Part shown: positions 24,001 through 33,292 of the stretch, piece after piece | Position numbering within the stretch: position 1 is the first letter of the stretch | Layout of the letters: each line of letters begins with the position of its first letter | Assembly: GCA_964019135.1 (NCBI GenBank) | Contig: OZ025263.1 | Coordinates: forward strand, 21,677,123 to 21,741,122 | Source: Arenicola marina | Lineage: Eukaryota > Annelida > Polychaeta > Arenicolidae | Length of the DNA: 64,000 bases | Reading direction: 5' to 3' | Made by a program: the position numbers and the translations under genes | The notes under the pieces: generated by a model | Databases searched by the model: none | Told to the model about the DNA's origin: nothing | The model's input: only the letters and a program-made list of their open reading frames with translations

Positions 24001-24164
24001 GAAGTCTCAGGGCTCGGGTTTCACCCCATCCACGACCGGCGCCCCTCCGTCATCCCGCGGTATCGGCAGCCCACCTGTCAATGGCCGCTCACCCGCCACG
24101 TGGCCTGTGACCTTCACCTAATATCGCCCCCCGAAAAAGTTCGACCAATAACTGGTCAATAGCT

Positions 24165-24720
24165 TGTAGCGGAGCGGGGGTGAGGGGGGGGTGGGGTGGT
24201 AGGGTAGAGGGGTGTAGACTGGTGCTCGCCCAGGGCACATGCAGGGATATGACGTGGATGGTAAGGGGGGCTGGGTAGGAGGGGGAGGGGGAGGAGTTAA
24301 TAAGGGGTAATGGTGGGAGGGCAAGGGAGGGGAATATTATTATCGGCAGTCACAAAGCTGGCGGCGGGTGGTGTGTCCATGGGAGGGGGTGGGGGTGGGG
24401 GTAGGTGGTGTGTTCATGAGTGGGGGTGGGTGGGGATGGGGTGGAGGTGGGTGCTATGTCCAAGGGAGGGGTGTGGGGTGGATGCGTCGTCCATTGGTTG
24501 GGGTGAGAGGTGTGTTCATATGGGTGGGGGTGGGCATGGCGTGTGCAGTGACAACTGCGGGTGAGGCCCGACGGGTGGTTTTGGGTGAGTAGTGTGGCCA
24601 TGGGTGTGGGTGGGTGAAGGTCGTGAGGGTGGTCGTGGGTGGTTGAGGTCGCGGGGTGGGTGAGGTCGCGAGGTGAGTGAGGTCGCGGGGGTGGTTGTAG
24701 GGTTTGTTGGCATGGCAGTC
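24165..24720. repeat. G-rich GGGTGG-type tract
   Basis: GGGGTGGG and GGTGGTGTG simple iterations over about 550 bp, including GGTGAGGTCGCGGGG-like steps near 24645-24690. No gene seen. Confidence 0.8.
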
Positions 24721-24924
24721 AATCCCCGGCCGAGAGTAGGTCGGCGGCTAATTCCTGCCGATGATTCGGGTTATTAGAGATGGGATATGGAGGTCGACCG
24801 CCTACAGACAGACCAGAGGCCATTCTCCCTTCAGCCCACGTAATTGAAACAGCGAAGACAGTTAAGTGATTGGGTCTATGTGACTGAGGCACCGTTCACA
24901 CAGGCAACCAAAAGTCGGCTTACA

Positions 24925-25450
24925 GACCCAACCGCCCCACATAAACATTTGGCAGAAGACAACCCAACCACCCCACATAAACACTCAGCCAAAGACCAAC
25001 CCAAACTCTGCCCACTCGAATATTCATCCCAAGACCAACACAACTGTCCCACATAGACACGCGGCCAAAGACAACCCAAAGACCAACCCAAAATCGAGTA
25101 TTTGTCCCAAGAATAACCTAACTGTCTCACAAAAACCAAGCCGACAGCCCCACATAAACATTTGGCCAAAGACAGTGTAACTGCCCCAGACAAACATTTC
25201 TCCAAAATCCAACATAACTGGCTCAACCGAGAATTCGTCCAAAGAATAATCAAACTGTCCCACAAGAGAATTGCGGCATAAACCAAACCAACATCGTACG
25301 TAAACAATTGGCAAAACAAACATGCGCCCCATATACAAATTCGGCCAACGAAAACCCAACTGCCCCTCATAAACATTCGATCAAAGACAACCCAAACCTC
25401 TCATAAACACTCGGCCAAAGACAACCCAACCGCCCCACAATTGAACCAAA
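24925..25450. repeat. Degenerate ~36-40-bp tandem repeat
   Basis: Units of the form ACCGCCCCACATAAACATTT followed by GGCCAAAGACAACCCA, for example at 24931 and 24967 (36 bp apart). They drift in length and sequence toward the right end, where only GCCCCACAA-type fragments remain. This looks like an old array. Confidence 0.82.
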
Positions 25451-25686
25451 GATCTGCCAAACCAACGTCTCGCTCTAAGACTTTCGACCCCTATCCGTCG
25501 AGCTGTCCTTAGCAGTCGCCACCTCGCCCCATATGGACAATCGGCCCACCACCCTAAACGCCCCACCTATCAAACCGCCCAGCTGACCGCCCGACCTGTC
25601 GCCCCACAGGCGTCAAGGCGGCCCACGAGTCCAGTCGCCCTCCGCCGTCAACAAACAACAGAGCCATGAGACCCAACTGGCGGTAA
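25451..25686. other. Unique spacer
   Basis: C-rich complex sequence with possible residual traces of the preceding repeat. No gene seen. Confidence 0.45.
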
Positions 25687-26006
25687 CAAGGGACTAAGTT
25701 GTGGAATAGCGTTACAAAGGACTTGAAATTACCTGAATTACCTAAAGAATTTATTTAAAACCATAATGTTGACATTAAATGTTTTCTCTTGCAAATATTT
25801 TTTTTTGCTTAATGGGCACTTTAGGCAATGGGTGAGCGGTAGGAAAATCGGAGTTTGTGAAACGGATGTTTGTTATTCAGCGTCATATGTGCACAGTTCA
25901 TCACCATGATCATCATTGTCAGTGTCGGTCAATAGCACTTGTGCTAATGTTTAAATTGGATTTAATTCTGACGTTGAATAAAGATTTATCCTATCTTATC
26001 TTTACT
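25687..26006 (+). mobile_element. 5'-truncated non-LTR retrotransposon 3' end
   Basis: Codons from 25687 read QGTKLWNSVTKDLKLPELP and then KEFI before a stop at 25756. This matches the familiar LWNSLP-type C-terminus found at the end of reverse-transcriptase ORFs of Jockey/CR1-like LINEs. An in-frame stop at 25684 marks the truncation or decay point. The rest is an A+T-rich 3' untranslated region ending in AATAAAGATTTATCC and a short TATCT iteration, as in LINEs with simple-repeat tails. The family placement is inference from a short peptide. The copy is dead. Confidence 0.62.
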
Positions 26007-27346
26007 ACGCCCGTGGTGGTTGATTATACAGTTAGGTGTTACTTTCCAGTATTAACGGCAGTTTTAATGTCAACGTTTGCATGATTTCCCGGATCTTTAT
26101 GATAAGCGTTGTTATGATGTTACCATGACTTATCAGCCCTGGCTTGTAGATGGGGCAGGAGGGTGGTTCAGTGTTCGGTATCAAACATGTGCGTTGTGTA
26201 ACTACTCACTACTAGGGGTCTGGAAGGGGGTGTCCAGTGTCGATTTTTAACAATTCTCAGTATCGAATGTCGATTTTTAAGGACGTTCCGTGTCGCTTTA
26301 AAAAAAATCCGTGTCGATGTGGCTTTTTCAGATTCTCCGTGTAGGAATTTGGGGGTCAATGTCGAATTTAGATTTTTCAAATATGCCTGTGTCGGGTGCC
26401 CTACTACTAGGTGACCAGAATAATTACATTAGTTCAACATCCCATTGTACCAAAGGTATCTTGCCGGGGGAGAGTTGCACAAGACCGCGCGGAGGAGGAC
26501 GCATCAATTGTTGGAACGGCAGTACAAGGAAAAGGAAGCTTGCCACATTCGCGTCACATCATTCATTAATCTATTTACGTTCTTTATTTGCGTCCATTCG
26601 TTGTATCCTCGTCTGTTGACGTGTGTCTTTGTATTTCTCTGTCTCTCTGTCCGCCTTAACGATACTGTCTGGTTCCTGACTGTGTACCTCCAGTTAGATC
26701 ACGACACGTGACCAGCTGTGAGGCCCCCCGCTGGGAGATTACACGAGCATGTGAGTTACGTCAATGTGCTGACGTCACCACATGTGGGGTATCATCCTGG
26801 CCAGTTTTGTGTGTAAACGCTTGCTGTAGGACTAGGTGCTTTGATTGTCATTGCTTCCCCGAGACCCGCATCTCGGAATCAAGTAAAATTAACCTTAAAA
26901 GTCCCTCTTTGGCTCCACTTGAAGCAAAGTTTCTCCATCAGATCTTCGAATCCATTTCCGCCCTGCTTAATTCCAAGTCATAAACGGATGTCGTCATCCT
27001 GCAGGGTATCCCCCCACACGTCTCAACCTCACCCCCCCCCCCCACACACACACACCCTGAAATCCACCCACCACCACCCCTCGTCCCCTCTTTGGCCTGG
27101 AGGTCACGTGGTCCGAGAGGCCGACCAAGGGACTCTGAGGACTTGGTTTATTGCGCTGCGATTGGTTGAAATACCGGCCTCCCGGGGCATCAGTGTGCCC
27201 TTTCCCTGAGAGGGGGCGCTGTCAACAACCTGTAACCACTTATCGGGCTCAGCCGTTCCGGACGAAATCCCACAGTCTCCACGCACCCCTCCCCCACTCC
27301 ACCAGTCGCACCACCATTAGCTGGGCCAATGAGATCCTCGTCCTTG
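26007..27346. other. Unique region, no gene seen
   Basis: Complex sequence. A loose GTGTCGATTTTT iteration occurs at about 26235-26400, and a C run followed by (CA)n at about 27030-27055. Open frames of 60-120 codons show no domain that I recognise. Confidence 0.5.
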
Positions 27347-27540
27347 ACGCGTCCATTAAATCACACGCGTCCATCATATCGCACGCGTCCAACATTTCCC
27401 AACAGTCCATCAGATCAGACGAGTCCATCATATCACACGAGTCCATTTTATCACACGCGTCCATCATATCACACGAGTCCAACATATCCTAATAGTTTAT
27501 CATAGCACACGAGTCCATCATATCATACGCGTCCATCATC
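27347..27540. repeat. 18-bp minisatellite, about 11 copies
   Basis: Units TCCATCATATCACACGCG with variants (CAACAT, CAGATC, ACACGAG). The 18-bp period produces a repeated MMDACD/MDSCDM reading on the minus strand that is not a gene. Confidence 0.92.
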
Positions 27541-27995
27541 ACAACTTTGACTTCCAGCTCCTTGCTCGAAAAGGGATTTCCAAGATATTAATGTTCCTAT
27601 ATTATGCCATCAAAATAGAATACCTGTGTACTGATATTCGGGACCACTATTACACATATTGGCCATTACCCCATAAGACGCGTTAAAGCATCAAGCAATA
27701 TAGTCATGTAGGTTCCCCTTTGAACCTAGTCATACTACTTCTTTTACTGACAACTCCGTCACAAAACATCTCTATTCCAGATATTATGAAATCAATACAT
27801 GGATTACCTCATTTCTGTAAAAATATAATTTCTGAATATTTACATAGACCTTTCACCTGTCTATATTAAGCAATTAAACCGGAACATGAATTTACGTCAC
27901 GCACTCAGAGTTGATTGTACATGCCTAGTTTGTACAGGCTTCGTGCCCGAACGGGTATATATTATGCTATTTCCACGAACAGAACGTGTTTTCTA
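27541..27995. other. Unique AT-rich spacer
   Basis: No gene or repeat recognised. Confidence 0.5.
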
Positions 27996-28465
27996 AGCAG
28001 CCTGCTGTATGGCAGTGAAACGTGGATTATCGCATATTGTGGCCAAGAAAGGAAAGTGAACAACTTCCATGTTTTTTGCTTGTAAGACATGTTAGACATA
28101 TGTCGGCAAGACACCTTAACGAAGGCTGAAATGTTAGCCATGGCCAGCCTACCAAGCATTCTTGCTCTTGTGAAGCAAATATGTCTTCGTTGGCTTGGGA
28201 ACGTTCATCGTTTGTAAAGAGGTCAACTAGACGGCCAAAGCTCAGGTTTAAAGATGTTTGCAAGCGTGCCATGAAGGCTTTGGGCATCGATTCACATTCT
28301 TGGAAGAATCTAGCATCCTGTAAAATTAGATTGGTACGTCTCGTGCGAGTGGGAATGGCCCACCACGACGGGCTCTGCTTTGAGAAACTGGATTTGAAAC
28401 GCCAATCTAGGCGTCCAGTGAATATAAACCTAAACGCAACGACAGGTTTTCTGTGCGACGACTAA
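27996..28465 (+). pseudogene. Decayed LINE ORF2 C-terminal region
   Basis: Frame starting at 27996 reads LLYGSETW at 28002, later LRWLGNVHR ending near 28211, broken by stop codons at about 28074 and 28215. The reading then continues in another frame from 28223 with RRPKLRF and RFKDVCKRAMKALGID, then W-KNLASCK. YGSETW, RWLGHV and RGRPKLRFKDVCKRDLKALGID-type blocks, in this order, are characteristic of the region downstream of the reverse transcriptase core in many animal non-LTR retrotransposons. The copy is 5'-truncated, has at least two stops and one frameshift, and cannot be active. The open frame 28181-28465 is the right half of this remnant, not an independent gene. Confidence 0.85.
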
Positions 28466-28767
28466 TTAAGCTTATTAAGATTATTTAGTCATGAACGCAA
28501 ATGCCATGAAAGAAATCTTATTACTTAAACCGAAACAAAAGTTGCAAATACATCGTCTTTCGATGACAGACGGATGCCAACCACATGTTTACGATTTAAT
28601 TTTCCATGAGGTTTACCTGTAACTGTGATGAGAAATGCTCACTTTATTTAAGGACTCTGCGGCATACGAAGGCCAGGGTTTGATTGGTGCCGCGGAGATC
28701 GACGACTGGACGGTGGGTGGAAGTGTTGGGGGAGGTGGGGAGATAGACCGCCGGATTTCGCTCAGGG
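28466..28767. other. Unique spacer
   Basis: AT-rich then mixed sequence. No gene seen. Confidence 0.5.
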
Positions 28768-28913
28768 CCATATGTCCGGGCAAGATCGCTGAGAGCCATG
28801 TGGCCGTGCGAGATCGCTGAGAGCCATGTGGCCGGGCGAGATCGCTGAGAGCCATGTGGTCGGGCGAGATCGCTGAGAGCCATATGGCCGGGCGAGATCG
28901 CTGAGAGCCATGG
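28768..28913. repeat. 28-bp minisatellite, 5 copies
   Basis: Core AGATCGCTGAGAGCCATG followed by TGGCCGGGCG. Starts at 28783, 28811, 28839, 28867 and 28895 give an exact 28-bp period. Confidence 0.93.
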
Positions 28914-29030
28914 CCACCCTCTCCTCCCCCACCTCTCTCTCCCCTGGCGCTGTCATTTAGTGATGTTATCACAACGAGGGGATTGGCACCCATGCAATGA
29001 CGCCCCCACGCGTCTTACAACCATCGCTAC

Positions 29031-29201
29031 CTGGTGGACGAAGGGGGTGCGAGGGGGCGAGGCGGTGGTGGGAGAGAAAGGAGGGGGGGGGGGGAGCCTG
29101 CGAGGGGGCGAGGCGGTGGTGGGAGAGAAAGGAGGGGGGGAGGGGCCCTCCTTTCTCGTCCACCACCGCCTCGCCCCCTCACACCCCCTTCCTCCACCAC
29201 C
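29031..29201. repeat. Direct plus inverted repeat, GC-rich hairpin
   Basis: A segment at about 29049-29085 (GCGAGGGGGCGAGGCGGTGG then TGGGAGAGAAAGGAGG) is repeated directly 51 bp downstream (about 29100-29136). It appears again as reverse complement at 29147-29180 with two mismatches over 34 bp. The first copy extends the inverted match outward through GGTGGACGAAGGGGGTGC (about 29034-29050) against 29181-29201, giving arms of about 54 bp. A C/T-rich block follows to about 29270. Confidence 0.85.
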
Positions 29202-29399
29202 CCCCTCCATCTCCCTCTACCACCACTGCCAACCCTGTACCCGCACCCCCCCCCCCTCCCCTTGGACTCCTCGTCGCCAATGTTCCACTTCACACACAGC
29301 TTACGCGCGGTTAACAGCCGTGATTAGTTAAGCCGTCATCGACACAGACACACAGACACCGAGACACACGTGGACACAGCGAGAGCCAACCACCTACCT

Positions 29400-29765
29400 C
29401 GCTGGCTGGCTGTTATGGTAATCCGACAGGGGGGGTGTGGGGGCCTCCGCCGGCAGGAGGTGGGAGCCTCCAGGCGTCGCTCGGCTGGGTACCCCGGGGG
29501 GAGGGGGGGTGGGGTGGAGGGGTGGAGGGCTTCAGTCCACCCACCGAGGGGTGCGGGATCCCCCCTCGTCGCCCCGTCGCCTTCACGACAACTCGGATCC
29601 TCGGCGGGCGGGACGTCGGGCCGCGGCCTTGAGGGGGTGATAGCGCCGTGACGTCATTTCCGGGCGGTAAAGAGCCGTCGCGTGTCCCGGCGCGGTATCT
29701 GCGGAGGAAGAAAGGACACAACGGCGTCACTTCGGTTAGAGGCGGACGCCGGGCGAGCGAGGAAT
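29400..29765. promoter_or_regulatory. CpG-dense patch with CRE and ETS-like motifs
   Basis: A CpG-rich, GC-rich stretch, densest at about 29540-29760. It contains TGACGTCA (a full CRE palindrome) at 29649-29656 immediately followed by TTCCGG (reverse of an ETS core), a pairing often seen in TATA-less animal promoters. No gene start is identifiable on either side, so promoter function is only a suggestion. Confidence 0.3.
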
Positions 29766-29814
29766 GACAGGCACCTCGAACAATCTTATCATATTGGCCC
29801 GATACCGTGGGATA

Positions 29815-30350
29815 AGGAGAGGGGGGGGGTGAAGACAGAGCGGGGATGGGGGTAGGAGGGGAGGGGGCAGCGGGAGAAGAGGAGGGGAGGGGGAGGGGGA
29901 GGGGGAGGCCGTGGCTTGACGCCGTTGCTCACACCGCTCGCTGTTATTGAGCGCTAACCGTTTTTTCGGTGGTTCCCGATATTTGATATAAACGACCCCC
30001 CCCCCCCCGCTTCCTCCATCCCTCCTGCTTCGCCTCTGTCCCTCTCTCCCCCCTCCGTCTGCACTTACCTGCATCCACCGCGCCGACGAATTGTTCAACC
30101 CGACACCCGAACACCCAACCTGCCTTCCTTTGACAACTCTTCCGATCAACCGCCCCATCATACACTACCCGCCCCCCTCCTCCAGCTTCCTTCCCCTCCA
30201 CCCACTGCCTCCACACCACTTTTATCCATTCTCGCCCCTCCACCTACCCCCATTCCCGACTGCTTCACACATCCTTGCGGTTCCACCCCCCCCCCTCGCC
30301 CCTCTACACCCCCACCCCCTCGCCCCCTCCACCCCCCCCCCCGCGCTCCA
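29815..30350. repeat. Polypurine block then polypyrimidine block
   Basis: G/A-rich sequence at about 29817-29910 is followed, after about 90 bp of mixed sequence, by C-rich sequence from 29996 to about 30350 with several C homopolymers. Open frames here are low-complexity proline or glycine/arginine readings. Confidence 0.75.
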
Positions 30351-30589
30351 GCCACCCCTGCTGCACTTCTTTGACGGCCGATCGGCGTCTTTTTTTCAGT
30401 CTCAGCTTCTTAGAGAGCAGTTTCCTCGCTCGACTTAAATTCTCCCCTTCAATAGCTGAGGTTGTTGAGGCCCCACCCTCCGCCATACCCCCCGGAAGCA
30501 CCCCTATATCCATCTGTCTCGAGCCCCCGCCCCCCCCCCCCACCCCTCCATCTCACGTTGGTGTCCTCGTAGCGAGCTCGGCGGGTCCT
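30351..30589. other. Unique spacer
   Basis: Complex sequence left of the duplicated segment, with a C run near 30528-30541. No gene seen. Confidence 0.5.
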
Positions 30590-33092
30590 CATGGAATAGC
30601 TTGGTGTCAGAACTGCATGAATAATTCACTGAGGTTTCCCATGATGTAGGTCTCCTACCAGGAACGGACCACGGTCAGGGGCAAGAGTGCGACCCTCGCG
30701 TCAATGTACCAGTGGTCAGGGGAAGTGTGACCCACGCCCTCAATGTACCAGTGGTCAGTGGAAGTGTCACTCACGCCCTCCAAATGTACCGGACACTGGA
30801 CCAGTGGTCAGGGGAAGTGTGACTCACGCCCTCCAAATGTACCAGACACTGGACCAGTGGTCAGGGGAAGTGTGACCCACGCCCTCCAAATGTACCAGAC
30901 ACTGGACAAGTGGTCAGGGGAAGTGTGACCCACGCCCTCCAAATGTACCGGACACTGGACCAGTGGTCAGGGGAAGTGTGACCCACGCCCTCCAAATGTA
31001 CCAGACACTGGACCAGTGGTCAGGGGAAGTGTGACTCACACCCTCCAAATGTACCGGACACTGGACCAGTGGTCAGGGAAAGTGTGACTCACGCCCTCCA
31101 AATGTACCGGACACTGGACCAGTGGTCAGGGGAAGTGTGACTCACGCCCTCCAAATGTACCGGACACTGGACCAGTGGTCAGGGAAAGTGTGACTCACGC
31201 CCTCCAAATGTACCGGACACTGGACCAGTGGTCAGGGGAAGTGTGACTCACGCCCTCCAAATGTACCGGACACTGGACCAGTGGCCAGGGGAAGTGTGAC
31301 TCACGCCCTCCAAATGTACCAGACACTGGACCAGTGGTCAGGGGAAGTGTCACTCACGCCCTCCAAATGTACCAGACACTGGACAAGTGGTCAGGGGAAG
31401 TGTGACCCACGCCCTCCAAATGTACCGGACACTGGACCAGTGGTCAGGGGAAGTGTGACTCACGCCCTCCAAATGTACCGGACACTGGACCAGTGGTCAG
31501 GGAAAGTGTGACTCACGCCCTCCAAATGTACCGGACACTGGACCAGTGGTCAGGGGAAGTGTGACTCACGCCCTCCAAATGTACCGGACACTGGACCAGT
31601 GGTCAGGGGAAGTGTGACTCACGCTCTCCAAATGTACCGGACACTGGACCAGTGGTCAGGGAAAGTGTGACTCACGCCCTCCAAATGTACCGGACACTGG
31701 ACCAGTGGTCAGGGGAAGTGTGACTCACGCCCTCCAAATGTACCGGACACTGGACCAGTGGTCAGGGGAAGTGTGACTCACGCCCTCCAAATGTACCGGA
31801 CACTGGACCAGTGGTCAGGGGAAGTGTGACTCACGCCCTCCAAATGTACCGGACACAGGACCAGTGGTCAGCGGAAGTGTGACTCACGCCCTCCAAATGT
31901 ACCGGACACTGGACCAGTGGTCAGGGGAAGTGTGACTCACGCCCTCCAAATGTACCGGACACTGGACCAGTGGTCAGGGGAAGTGTGACTCACGCCCTCC
32001 AAATGTACCGGACACTGGACCAGTGGTCAGGGGAAGTGTGACTCACGCTCTCCAAATGCACCAGACACTGGACCAGTGGTCAGGGGAAGTGTGACTCACG
32101 CCCTCCAAATGTACCGGACACTAGACCAGTGGCCAGGGGAAGTGTGACTCACGCCCTCCAAATGTACCGGACACTGGACCAGTGGTCAGGGGAAGTGTGA
32201 CCCACGCCCTCCAAATGTACCAGACACTGGACCAGTGGTCAGGGGAAGTGTGACTCACGCCCTCCAAATGTACCGGACACTGGACAAGTGGTCAGGGGAA
32301 GTGTGACTCACGCCCTCCAAATGTACGGGACACTGGACCAGTGGTCAGGGGAAGTGTGACTCACGCCCTCCAAATGTACCGAACACTGGACCAGTGGTCT
32401 GGGGAAGTATGACTCACGCCCTCCAAATGTACCGGACACTGGACCAGTGGTCAGGGGAAGTGTGACTCACGCCCTCCAAATGTACCGGACACTGGACCAG
32501 TGGTCAGGGAAAGTGTGACTCACGCCTTCCAAATGTACCGGACACTGGACCAGTGGTCAGGGGAAGTGTGACTCACGCCCTCCAAATGTACCAGACACTG
32601 GACCAGTGATCAGGGGAAGTGTGACTCACGCCCTCCAAATGTACCGAACACTGGACCAGTGGTCAGGGGAAGTGTGACTCATGCCCTCCAAATGTACCAG
32701 ACACTGGACCAGCGTATTTGTTTTGGTCCCGGAGCCCCTGTTCAGCTTCATCTATTCATTATTCGTCGTCCAGGAAAGATTCCTTTTCGAGGTTGGCCCT
32801 TGTTTAAAACCCCGATTTATTTCACCTACTAAAGCGCGTGAGATGAAGGTGGCATTAAAGGCACGGCACCCGGTCGCTCCCACAACGGGCAAACTAGACT
32901 CCAACATGAACGTTATATTTGTTTAAAGTGTTCTATAATAATTGACCGCAAAACACGTCCCTACTTAAACCAATATATATCTTCCAATATTGATCTGATG
33001 CTTGTTATCTATAATGTCCATTGCTATGCGATCAATTTGGGGATTCATTAAGCACGAGGTCTCAACAGCGTGCCCGCCAAGCCACCCAGAAG
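30590..33092. repeat. Copy 1 of a duplicated segment holding a 53-bp minisatellite (~37 units)
   Basis: Contains about 120 bp of unique left flank, a 53-bp array (about 30713-32711, core CACTGGACCAGTGGTCAGGG then GAAGTGTGACTCACGCCCTC), and 380 bp of unique right flank ending at the N gap. Every full unit carries CACTGGACCAGTG, an interrupted 6-bp palindrome. The first two units are shortened, lacking the CCGGACACTGGA part. The whole segment recurs after the gap. Confidence 0.97.
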
Positions 33093-33292
33093 NNNNNNNN
33101 NNNNNNNNNNNNNNNNNNNNNNNNNNNNNNNNNNNNNNNNNNNNNNNNNNNNNNNNNNNNNNNNNNNNNNNNNNNNNNNNNNNNNNNNNNNNNNNNNNNN
33201 NNNNNNNNNNNNNNNNNNNNNNNNNNNNNNNNNNNNNNNNNNNNNNNNNNNNNNNNNNNNNNNNNNNNNNNNNNNNNNNNNNNNNNNNNNNN
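33093..33292. other. Assembly gap, 200 N
   Basis: Exactly 200 undetermined bases. A round length suggests a fixed scaffold placeholder rather than a measured distance. The sequence just left (ending CACCCAGAAG) and just right (starting CATGGAATAGC) are the two ends of the same duplicated segment. Confidence 0.99.
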
